Position numbers and translations under genes: made by a program. This document shows positions 17,703 through 29,000 of a stretch of 41,971 nucleotides of DNA, in pieces (within the stretch, counting starts at the first letter, position 1; the number at the start of each line of letters is the position of its first letter). The stretch is from a virus. The notes under the pieces were generated by a model. The model ran no database searches and was not told the DNA's origin. It was given only the letters and a program-made list of their open reading frames with translations. Location of the stretch: IMG/VR virus record IMGVR_UViG_3300025887_000050, positions 1-41,971 of that record. The stretch is one strand, 5' to 3'.

Positions 17703-18557
17703 ATGGCAGTAGCAACAGCAGTAGCAGCAGCAGGTGTAGTAGTAAACTTAGGAACAATGGGAATGTCTATTGGTCAAGCAGCTAAACAAAAAAGATTAAA
17801 AGAAGATGCCGATATTAAAGCTACTCAGGCTATATCAGACGCAAAAAAAGAAATAGACGTTAATTATATGGATCAGCTATCTATTGCTAAAGAACCTTAT
17901 AGATTAGCTAGAGAGGCTGCTTTAAGCTCAGGTGCTCAGGCATTAGAAGCAGGTAGAGAAGGAAGCTCTAGAGGTGCGGCAGCAACAGCAGGTAGAGTTG
18001 TTGCAGGACAAAATAAAGCTCAACAACAGATTGCATCTACTATGTCTCAGGATATAGCAAGGTTAGACCAGCTTTCAGCACAAGAAGATTCAAATATAGC
18101 TACTAAATTAGCTACTTTAGATTTAAAAACAGCAGAAGGTGCTCAACTAGCATCTAGAGATGCTCAGCAAGCGAGAAACGCTGCTATTGCACAATCTATT
18201 AAGTCAGGAGGAGATGCACTTGTAAAAGGTGTGGAGACTTTTGTTCCTTTATTTCAAGACAAAGGAGAAACCCCAATAACAAACGGAAGTAATTCAGCAT
18301 TGGCTACTAATCAATTAGGTGGTGGAGGTTTTACTATTCCTAACGGAAGTAATTCAGCATTGGCTACTAATCAATTAGGTGGTGGAGGTTTTACTCTCTA
18401 TCCTGACGGAAGTAATTCTCCAATAGACCCTAATCAATTAGGTGGTGGAGGTTTTACTCTCTATCCTGACGGATCAACCCGAATTAACCCCTTTGCTTTA
18501 CCAGCTATAACTAGTTATCCTTATCTAGACATGTTTGGAAATCCTGTAACAAAATAA
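17703..18557 (+). CDS. internal virion protein, small member, with C-terminal repeats
   Basis: This 284-aa protein has a hydrophobic Ala/Val/Gly-rich N-terminus (residues 1-25), then ~150 residues of Ala, Gln, Lys and Asp-rich helix likely to be coiled coil. The C-terminal part has three copies of a 20-21-residue Gly/Asn-rich repeat containing NQLGGGGFT. It is the first of three genes of rising size (284, 500, 3402 aa). The same small-medium-giant order is seen for T7 gp14, gp15 and gp16, the core proteins ejected into the cell envelope. By analogy this one would be the membrane-inserting component. The role rests on gene order and the hydrophobic N-terminus, not on detected homology. Confidence 0.6.
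   Translation: MAVATAVAAAGVVVNLGTMGMSIGQAAKQKRLKEDADIKATQAISDAKKEIDVNYMDQLSIAKEPYRLAREAALSSGAQALEAGREGSSRGAAATAGRVVAGQNKAQQQIASTMSQDIARLDQLSAQEDSNIATKLATLDLKTAEGAQLASRDAQQARNAAIAQSIKSGGDALVKGVETFVPLFQDKGETPITNGSNSALATNQLGGGGFTIPNGSNSALATNQLGGGGFTLYPDGSNSPIDPNQLGGGGFTLYPDGSTRINPFALPAITSYPYLDMFGNPVTK
18282..18474 (+). repeat. three tandem ~60-63-bp coding repeats
   Basis: Three in-frame copies encode (N/D)GSNS...NQLGGGGFT. Copies one and two are nearly identical at the DNA level (AACGGAAGTAATTCAGCATT opens both). Copy three shares TAATCAATTAGGTGGTGGAG and the TCTCTATCCTGACGGA end with copy two. The near identity points to recent tandem duplication. Confidence 0.85.
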
Positions 18558-18568
18558 ATTATTAAGAA

Positions 18569-20071
18569 ATGGCAGAATATTATGGGTACGCAGAAAGAAA
18601 GGATTCAGACTATATAGACTGGAATAAGGTAGGTACTGATGTTAATAAAAAATTAGATGATGAAAACACTAGAAGAGCCACTGCAAAGAAGGAATTAGAA
18701 GACGCTCATAGGGCTGCTCAGAATATTTTTGACACTCCAAATATAGGAGATAATAAAACCTTAAACGAAATATATTTAAGTAATGCAGAGCAAGCTAAAC
18801 AGCAAGAGTTGATTTGGTATAAGTCAATGAAAAATGGAAAAATGAATCCTGCTGAATTTACTATGCTTAAGCAGAATCTATTAGATAGTAATAAAACTTT
18901 TACAACTGTTGTTAAGACAGCTCAAGATGCTTTTACGAAAACTAAAAAAAGAATAGACGAGGGTGTAGCTAGTCAGATAGAGATAGATCAAATGAAAAAG
19001 ATTCAATCTTTTACAGACTTAAATAATTCAGTGACTAGAATAGACCCTAAAAGTGGTAAAATGGTATTTACTAAGAGGAATGATGACGGAAGTCCTAGCG
19101 ATGACCCTAATGACATTATGAGTATTCAGAGTGTTATCACTGGTTTAGGAGTTACTGTTGACAAATATTTTCTTAGTGATGAAGTGGCACTAGATGTTGC
19201 TGATTTAGCTAAAAAATACTCCGAAGTTGTAGGTAAAGGTCGTATTGCTTCTATAGATGATATAAGAAGAAACCCAGAGTTTAAAGGAGCATTAGATAAT
19301 TATGTTGAAGCTAAATTAGTTGACCCTAACAATGTAGCTAGTATATTAAATCAATTCTCAAAAAATAATTACAAGACTTCTTATGATATTAAAGATAAAG
19401 GAAAAGAAGGTATTATATATATAGATAATTCCGGTAATATTCCTAAAGCTGTGATAACTGATAAACAGAAAGAAGATGCTGCTAAAATAGTTAGGGGTGT
19501 ATACGAGGTTCAGATAGGAAAAGGAGAAACGTATAGAGCACCTTCTTCTAGTAGTTCTAATGGCTCTGGAGCAACTAGAAGAATTAAAGGTAACTTAATG
19601 GATTCTATTGCGAAACTTTATTATGGAAATAAAAAAGACAGAACTGTAGCTGCTAACACAATTAGGAACTACTTAAATGAAAAGAAAAAAGTAACTGATA
19701 AAATAGAAATTATTGGTAGTGAGGTACGTGTATGGGATGAGGTTGGCGATAATTTTGTACCTTACAATATTGAGGAACTAAGTCTGCCAGATTTCTTAGA
19801 GAGTTTAGCTGGGAAAGTTGGTATACAAGATAGTAATATAGTAAACAAGTATAAGGATAAATACAGTGACTTAGAAAAATACACAAGGTCATTCGAAGAT
19901 ATGCTTCAGAAAGGAGAGGATAGTTTAGATGATAGAAAAGAGAGAGCAGATCGAGAAGCTGCTGAAAAATACGCTGATACCTATGTAGGTTTTGGTCAGA
20001 TTCCTTACTCTCTTTCCGGGAAATCTAGTAACACGCAGTCTTCAACAGGAGGAGTAGGTTCAAAATATTAA
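18569..20071 (+). CDS. internal virion protein, medium member
   Basis: This 500-aa, highly charged, mainly helical protein is rich in Lys, Asp and Glu, with a Ser/Gly-rich linker at about residues 320-335 and a disordered Ser/Gly/Thr end. There is no membrane segment and no enzyme motif. It starts 11 bases after the small internal protein gene and ends 12 bases before the giant gene. By position it corresponds to the middle member of the three-protein internal core or ejection set of podoviruses. I do not recognise the family by sequence. Confidence 0.6.
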   Translation: MAEYYGYAERKDSDYIDWNKVGTDVNKKLDDENTRRATAKKELEDAHRAAQNIFDTPNIGDNKTLNEIYLSNAEQAKQQELIWYKSMKNGKMNPAEFTMLKQNLLDSNKTFTTVVKTAQDAFTKTKKRIDEGVASQIEIDQMKKIQSFTDLNNSVTRIDPKSGKMVFTKRNDDGSPSDDPNDIMSIQSVITGLGVTVDKYFLSDEVALDVADLAKKYSEVVGKGRIASIDDIRRNPEFKGALDNYVEAKLVDPNNVASILNQFSKNNYKTSYDIKDKGKEGIIYIDNSGNIPKAVITDKQKEDAAKIVRGVYEVQIGKGETYRAPSSSSSNGSGATRRIKGNLMDSIAKLYYGNKKDRTVAANTIRNYLNEKKKVTDKIEIIGSEVRVWDEVGDNFVPYNIEELSLPDFLESLAGKVGIQDSNIVNKYKDKYSDLEKYTRSFEDMLQKGEDSLDDRKERADREAAEKYADTYVGFGQIPYSLSGKSSNTQSSTGGVGSKY

Positions 20072-20083
20072 TTAAACTAAAGT

Positions 20084-23000
20084 ATGAACGAAGAAGCAAT
20101 AAAAGACGCATATCAATTATTTGTAAATAACGGGTACAGTAAGTCTGTAGAAGAATTTAAAGTTCTTATGAGAGAAAATGAGAACGCTAGGAAAGATATG
20201 TTTGATCTTTTTGTGTCGGAAGGTTATAAAAAAAAACCTGAAGATTTTAACCTTTTGATGGGTGTTGGTCAAGTAAAAAAAAAAGTCAATTCAAAGGTTA
20301 CTTCTCGAGAGGAAGGTACGGATTCACCTACAGAACAAGTGGTGGAAGAACCTATCTCTGTGGAATCTTCTGCTCAGGTAAATAATGGATTAAGTGAATC
20401 TGAGTCTTCGGAGGCATTAGATTTTATAAAAAATATGCAAAGAGCAGAAGCTCCTGCTTCTGATGCACCTACAAAAAGAGAATCTTCTGGTTCATCTCCT
20501 AAGAGGATAAAATTAACTCCTTCAACAAAAGACCTACAAGAACAAAATGTAGATATAGAATCAACAGAAGGAAGAGAATTTTTAAAAGAAGGAGGCAGTA
20601 AGTTTTTAAATAAAGAAGACGACCCTACTTGGCAGAAAAAAGTAGAGGAAAAGCAAGTGTCGGAAGAGGAAGAGGATGCTGCTGCTGTAAAGTTAGAAGA
20701 AGATATAAAAGCAGTTAGAACCGCTAAACTTACAGAGGAAGATAAGGAAGTTAAAAGAGCTGAGATAGATTCAGCTATAGAGTCTGGAAATGACCCATTC
20801 ACAAGAGGAATGAAGTATGTTAAGTCTTTTTTACTCAAAAACGAAGAGCATTCAGTCGCTGACTTAAATAAAGTGTTTAATCAGTATGGATACAAATTTA
20901 CAGAAGAGCTTGGAGGAAGAAATGCTATTGGTATAGAGTCTGCAAACGGACAAAAAATAACTGTTGATTACGGAACTTCTGCCGTCTCTAAGAAGGGTAC
21001 AGAAAACATTATTAACTCTGCAGTTACAGATATATGGCACTTTATGAGTAAGCATAGAGTTGAGAGCGAATTAATAGAAGATAAAGTTCATGGATTTAAA
21101 GAAAAAAGAACCAATATTCTTATTTCGGAAGGAGTTCGCTCTCCAGAAAAAAGAAAACTTTATGCTGACATACTTACTGAGAAGGATCTAAACGAAAGAA
21201 CATCATTAGTAAACACTAAGCTTGATGGTCTTCAGAGTCAATATGATGACTACGAAAAACTAAGAATAGAACTAGAGTCTTCTGACCCTAAAACACAAGA
21301 AGAAGTAGATAGTTATAACTTATCTGCTGAGAAGTTAAATAATATTGCAGCAGAACTAAAAACTAAATATAGTGATGTTCAGTCCATAAAGTCAGAACAT
21401 GATGAGTTGGTAGGTAGATATACTCATTATCAAGCTGAAAAATGGGATTTAGGATCTATTTCAGTTCAATCTATATTAACAGGTTTTGTAGGAATCGGAG
21501 AAGGAGTTTCAGGACATAAAGCAGATTTTAAAGAAGCTCTTTTAAAGGCAGGTATGTCAATTTATGGAAATTACAAAGGTTTTTCAGATAAGGAAATGGA
21601 AGCCGTTAACTCCGTCATTACCACTCAAGGTAATATAGAGAGAGATATGATTATTAATGGAGCGAACAGGCTTAAAAAAGACATGGAGTACTTTGGTACT
21701 ACATTGGAAGCTATAGATAGGATAAAAGAAGAAAGCTTCGTAGGGGCAGCTCTATTGGGAAGTTTAGAGAGTGTAGCTCCAATGCTTTTAAATATAGTTC
21801 CTGGGGCAGGTAGCTCCCTAACTCTAGGAGGATTCTACATGCAAGGGTACGGAGGTAAAGAGAAATTGCTTAGACAATATAAAGGTTATGACGATTTAGG
21901 TATATTCGAAAAAATTACAATAAAAACATTGACATCTGCTGCTGGTGCTTTGTTAGAAAAAGCTGGTTTTGATAACGCATTCACGAGTACAGGAATGATT
22001 AACAAGCTTATTTCTAAAACATTAAAAGATTTACCGAAAGAAGCTAGCGAAATAGCTATCTTTAGCGCCCTAAAAAGGAATGCTATTCAACTATTCAAAA
22101 AGGTTGGTTCAGGTACAGCGGGAGAAGGTTTGACTGGTGGAATTCAAGAAATTTCAGATATAAGTATCACAGCCATATATAACACAATAAAAGATAAGGA
22201 TGTTTTTAAAAATCCAAAAAGTGTAGGCGCTTTTGTTGAACGAGTTTTTGAAGCATCAGCATCTGAGGCTATAGGTGGATTTGCCATGACGCTACCAGGG
22301 TCAGTATACAAATCACTTAAAAAGGGGAAGACTATGGATCTTCCTAATGATGTGTTTGAGATGTTTTCGGCAATGACTAAGGACGAGGGGTTTGCAAAGT
22401 TATTTTCTCAAGACCTTAAGATAAAAATGTCTAGGGGAGAAATAACACAGGAACAAGCTCAAGAGCAATTAGATAATTTTCATACATCAAAATCTACACT
22501 AAGTCAGATACCAAAAAACTATACTACTGACCAGACAAAAGAAGCTGCATATTTATTATTAAGAAAAAAAGATTTGGAACAAGAGATGTCAGGGAAGTCA
22601 CCTGAGCTTGTTGGTGATAAAAAATCAGAAATAGATGAAATAAATGAGAGATTAAAAACCATTTCTTCTAAGACTGAGACTGAATATGCTAATGAAAAAA
22701 TAGAAATATTAGAAGCTAACAAGGAAGCGATTTCAAATATGCCAATGGAAAAGGATACTAAGATAGCTATAGAGAAAGCTATAGATGATGAAGTGTCTGA
22801 GATTAAAAAAAGATTAAATAAACCAAAAACTTTAATTGATAAAGTAAAGGGAGTTTTTTCAAAGAAAGAAAAATCACCTATTGATGAAATAGACAATGAA
22901 ATAAAGCTATTAGAAGAGAATAGAAGTAAAGAATTAAAAGAAATTGACGACAAGAAGTTTGATGACACATTGGATCTTGTAACAGATGAAAACGGAAAAA

Positions 23001-26000
23001 CATATAGAAATACAAAGGCTAGGCAAAAGAAAGCTGAGCAAGATCGTATCAATAAAGTTTATGATGACAAGGTAGAAGCTTTAAAGTCTAAACCAACACA
23101 ACAAACTAATGAGGTTGAAGCTAAGAAAGCTGATATAGAAAGAAGAAGAGAAGAAGAAAAAGATAACGCAACTATTATTAATATTAATGGCCAAATCCAA
23201 GAAGAAGATTCTTTAAATGAAATATATTATCAAGCCACAAAAGAATTAGAAGTTGAAGCGAGAAATAACTTAACTTCAAAAGAATACAAGAAAGCTTCAG
23301 CTATTTTAAATATGGCAAGAAAAAATGGTTGGAGTATACAAGAAATTAAAGATAAATTATCCAAAGAGTTTAATGTTAAATTTAGTGGTGGAATGTTTGG
23401 TGTGTCTTATAATGCTAAGGTAAATCAAATCAATGCTAAATACGATGCTGAATTAGCTGCTCTAGAATCAGCACAACAAACTAGTGAGGTTGAAGTTAAG
23501 AAACCTGTTTCTAAAAAAATAGAAAAAAAACCTGTTGAGAGTGAAGCAGAAAAAAAGGAAATGTCTGTAGATGAACAGGTAGATTTATTAACTAATATAT
23601 TAGAAGGGAAAACACCTGTAGAAGAAACAAAAGCATTACCTAGAAAACAAATTGATAATCAAGTAGATAACGCAAAAAAAGCTCTATCCAAGGTTGCACC
23701 AGAAGTAGAAATTATTGTTTCTGAGTCTGAGGCTGAATACAAGAAGGCAACCAAGGAAGGACGTAATCAAAGTACTGGAGGAAGGTATGTTGATGGTAAG
23801 ATTTATATTAACCCGAATAGAGCAAACAAAAGAACTGTTGCTCACGAGGTATTTCACGCTTTACTTTTATCTAAGGGAAGAACTGACCAACAAGCTCAAG
23901 CTATCACAGAAAGAATGATGGAAGCGGTAAAGAAAAACGCTGACCAAGAACTGATTGATAGGCTTGAGAAGTTTAGCTCTAATTACAAAAAAGCACTAGA
24001 GAGTGAGGAGAGCATAGCTGAATTGATTGGTATACTTGCTGACGGTTATCCTCAGCTAAATGCAGAAGCGAAGAGTCTAATAAAGAGATGGTTAGATAGG
24101 CTTGCTAAAATATTTGGACTTAAGCCTCTTACTAGTGATACTGATATTATAAACTTCTTGAACACTGTTTCTGATAAGATAGCTTCAGGTAAAAAGATTA
24201 AATCAAGAGATGTTAAGGTTCTTGGTGATATTGATTCTGAAGTTAAAAATCTTGCAGGGAAAACACCTAATGAAATAGTAAATTCTGTTAGGGAGCAAAA
24301 AGGATTAATAAATCTTTCTGAGCAAGAGGTTTTAAAGTATGCTAGAGCAGGAATTGAAAACCAATACGAAGCACAAGCAATAAAACAAATCGGTCTACAA
24401 GGGGTTACGTTTACCAAGGAAGGTATACAAGGAAAGGTAAAAGAAGAGCTTGATAGTTTCATAAAAGAATCTGACAATTACATTATGTCAGAAGACAGTA
24501 AGGCTGTAGATGGTGCTATACAATTTGAAATCAACACATTAATAAATGATGGTGCTTCAGAAGCTCAAATTGAAAATGCAAAGCAAGCTTTTCAACCAGG
24601 TTCTATGCGAGATAATTTTATAAATAAATATAAAGAAACTCAGAAAGAAACTTTGGATCAATGGAAGTCTTACCTATCTGAATCTAATTACAATAATTCG
24701 TTTAAGTATTTAATTTTAGATGCTGTACTAACGAACAATTACGATTTTAAGACAAATAAATACACAAAAAGAAGTAATAAAACCATAAGAAACTACACAC
24801 CTTTTGATGCAGGAACACTAGCATCTCTTTATGCGAGTGATAGTAAATCTTTACTGAAAGATTATGTAGAGATACAGGCTCAGAATTCTAAAAACGTAGT
24901 AGAGTCTTCTTCTTTTGTGTCAACTAAAGAAGGAGAATGGCTAAAGTTCGAAGGAGGACCTTCGGTTAGTAATGAAGTTAGAGTAGAGAACGCAAATAAG
25001 CTTTCTCAGATTGTACAGAACACATACTGGTGTACTAAAACCAACGCAAAAAATCAACTTGATGGAGGAGATTTTTATGTATATGCTACTAAAAATTCTG
25101 AAGGAGAATACGAATCTAGGGTTGCGGTAAGAATGGAAGGTGATAAGGTTGGTGAAGTTAGGGGTAATGATTCTAGCAAGCAAGATTTAGAACCTGACAT
25201 GATGCCTGTTGCAGACAAGTTCTTAAAAGAAAACATACCTAACGGAAGTGGAAAGAAATGGTTAGACTCCATAGAGTACAATACAAGAGTAAAAGAGCTT
25301 ACAGAAAAAATAGAAGGTAAAAAAGTTACAGAACAGTCGTTAGAGGAATATCTAGCCATAATAAAAGATTCTGGTAAATTTAAAGTAGACTACGGAGAGA
25401 ATGGATTGGTTACTAAATTAAAAAAAGTATTCGATGATTCTGAATTTGATTTTCCTGTAGCAAGAAATTTAAGAGAACTTAGACCAGATACTGTATTATT
25501 TATTGGTAACTTTAAGCCTATTGAAGCAGTTAGTTCTAATATATTTCCTAAGTACGTAACCGGATATGCTTATTTTGGATACTCAGAGGTAACTGACTTA
25601 GGTCAATTGCAATCTATAAGTGGATATGCTGATTTTGGAGACTCACAGGTAACTGACTTAGGTCAGTTGCAGAGTATAGGTAGAGATGCTTATTTTGGAT
25701 ACTCAGAGGTAACTGACTTAGGTCAATTGCAATCTATAGGTGGTAATGCTAATTTTGGAGGCTCAAAGGTAACTGACTTAGGTCAGTTGCAATCTATAGG
25801 TGTTAATGCTAATTTTAGAGTCTCAAAGGTAACTGACTTAGGTCAGTTGCAGAGTATAGGTAGAGATGCTAATTTTGGATACTCAAAGATAACTGACTTA
25901 GGTCAATTGCAATCTATAGGTGGTAATGCTAATTTTAGAGACTCACAGGTAACTGACTTAGGTCAGTTGCAGAGTATAGGTAGAGATGCTGATTTTGGAG

Positions 26001-29000
26001 ACTCACAGGTAACTGACTTAGGTCAGTTGCAGAGTATAGGTAGAGATGCTGATTTTGGAGAAAATTTAGGCTTAGAAAATAAATGGAATCAAAGAGAGTC
26101 TGGAACTACCACGACACAGTCTCGTCAGCAGAATGCAGATAAACCATCAATAACTGAGGTGAGAAGGATTGCTAAAGAAAATGGATTGAAGGAGGAAGCT
26201 GTAGATAAGGTATTGAAAAACCTAGGATACACAAGTGCTGAAATTAGCGAATCTATAGAGATTGAAAGTGAGATTGAAAGACAATCAAAAAAATCTATTA
26301 AGAGACCTAAATCTGCAAAAAAGATTATAGGTAAATCTAAAAGAGATAAGGTTACTGTAGATGAAATGTCTTCTTTGAAGACACAGATTAGACTAGAAGC
26401 AAAAGCGGCTAAAGGAGCTAAGACAGACCTAAACCAAAAAAGAAAAAATCTGGCAAAAATAATCAAAGATTTTGAAAAAGGAAAAAATATCACGACTGCT
26501 AAGTCTCAGACTATAATAAACAGGATAAGCAAAGTAAACCTGGATAATGAAGTTGCTGTTGAAAAACTTCTTGACTATATTGCTAAACAATACGGAATAG
26601 CAAAAGTAAAAGAGGAAACTTCTGCATCAAACACGAAGAGAGAAAGAGCTAAAAATAATATCAAGAGCAAGATAGGTACGGCTAAAGATACTTTCAATAT
26701 TTTTAAAAAGCTATTTTCTTATGATTCTGGATTAATTACCAATGAAAAACTAAAAAAACAATACGAAGATTTACTAAATAGGTTTGGATCTTCTTCGGCT
26801 GTACTTAGTGTAAAAGACTTGAAATCAGAAGCTAAGATTGCTAGAGAGATTGTTGAGGTTATGGAGAAAGAAAATGCTCAGTTTGAAGACTTGGCTGATG
26901 TGTTTTATGAAAATCAGGTTTTAGATAAAGATGGAAGCGTAGACTACAAGGCTACTATGGATATTCTAGGAAAAGGAACTAACCCAATACTTGTTAAAGA
27001 CCAGTTAGATGTATTAGAAAAATACAATAAAAAACTAGACCTTAAAAAAACAAAAGAATCTCTTACTCCAGAACAACAACAGGAAGAGATAGATTCTCTT
27101 ATAGACAGCGCTATGAAGGAAAAGGTTACTAATAAAGTAACGGACAATAAATATTCTAGAATTTCTGCGTTTAAATTTATTGAGTTAATGAAGGATAGGA
27201 AAAACCTAGAAGGCCTTACCGAAAATCAACTTAAAAGTTTACCTCTTATTCTTGAGAATATTAATAATGGTATATTTACTACAAGAGCAAATACTATTAT
27301 GAATGCCTTAGATGTAAAGGGAAATTCGGATGTAGTAACAGCTCAACTCAATAAAGCTAAAGCTTTGGCTATTGAGAGTATTATGAGAGGACTGCAAACA
27401 AAAGTGATGTTTAAGAGCGAAAAGACATCTGCTTACAGACAAATATATAGTAATGCTTTAAAAGACATAGATACAATATTAGGCCTTAAAGGAAAAGAAA
27501 TTTATAACAGAACATTCAAAAGAATGGGTTCTGCTTTCGCAACATTTCAAGAAGCTACTAGGGAAGTGAATGAAAAGTTAACAGATATAAATACAAAGTT
27601 ATATAAAAAATTTACAGAAGAAAATAAAGTAGTAGAAGCTAAATACAGGATTCAAGCATACATGTTAGAACTTGAATACGAATCTAATCCTGAAATGGCT
27701 AAAAGGGGAGGAGTATTCAAAGCGAGTGAATGGATAGATGAAACAATAAAAACTTTAGAAGATAAAGGAAACCAAAAACACACAATAGAAATATTAAGAA
27801 AAGTTAAGAAGCAGGTAGAAGGGAAGTCTGCAGAAGAAATTAAGAGTGGAATGACTAGGGTTGAGAAGGAGGCTGTCAATGTTATAAATAAAATAAACGA
27901 AGAGACTGCTGAAAAAGCTCTTTATGTTGGTTCTGTAGTTAGAGGGTCTAGACCTGATATGATAAACAAATACGTTCACCATGATGTAATGAGTAGTGAT
28001 AAGGGAAGGAAGGCAGAAAATGCAGAAATTTCTGATCATTACGATAAGACCACAAACGTAAAAACAAAAGCAGGAACTGTTGAGGGTAGGACAAAAGGCG
28101 TAAAGGCGTTGAATATGGATGCTTTAAACTCTACACTCCGAGGTGCTAAACAAACACTTCTTGACTTCCATATAACAAACGAGAATAGGGTTGTTAAAAA
28201 AATATTAAGCACTGTAAAAGAAAATGTAGAGTCTACATCAGAAAACACAAGAGAAAATAAAGTTCTTAAATTAGCTGAAATTTCTCCTGGAGAGTTTGCT
28301 GTAGCTATGAATGAAGCTTATGATGAAGCTATGGCAATAGCATTCGGAAGCTCTTTTAGAACTGAAGGTTATTTAGATAAAGCTATTAGCTTTGGTTATC
28401 AATATAAGTTAGCTGGTGTTCCTAGAGCATTTGCTGAATTTTCGAGTAACCTTGGATATGCAGCAATAGCTGATCCTGTTAGTTTTGGGTTAGGAGCTAA
28501 ATTTATTTTTCAAAAGAATGGGTTATCTGATTCTATTGAGTTTTTAACACTTTCAGGGAGTTCAGAACTGTCTAGATTTACAGGAGCTAAAAACACCGGT
28601 AAGTCAGTTGATATGTTAGCTAAAAATGTTGACTTATCTAAAGCTGAAGGTAGAGGCGCATTATCTAATGCTGTTAAAACCTTTTCTAATAAAAGCGGAG
28701 TAAAATTTGTAAGTGGTGGAGCGGAGGTGATTGCAGATGTGTTAATATCTACGCCAGATAAAGCAGTATCTTTACCTATATGGGTTGGTACATTCACTTC
28801 TGAAATGAAAAAATCAAATGTTGATTTAGAACAATTTAAAAATAATGCTGACTATAGAAGCGAGAAAGCAAAAGAAATAGAAGCGGCTAGAAATAAGGCT
28901 GACCAGGCGTTAAACAAGGCTGCAGGTACTCAAAGTATTTTTGGAGGAGTATTAAAGAATAAAATAAACAAAAGAGATGATGGAGGTTTAGTTCAGGCAC

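Noticed and set aside
20374-20838. 154-codon minus-strand frame at the start of the giant gene
   Set aside because: It is a Ser-rich antisense shadow of an acidic segment; the plus strand is clearly coding.
22519-23052. 177-codon minus-strand frame in the giant gene
   Set aside because: It is a Ser, Phe and Ile-rich mirror of the Lys/Glu-rich coding strand, as are the other antisense frames in this gene. There is no separate start or promoter signal.
25562-26067. 60-bp regular repeats as a CRISPR array
   Set aside because: There is no spacer-repeat structure. The units are continuous, in frame and encode a protein solenoid.
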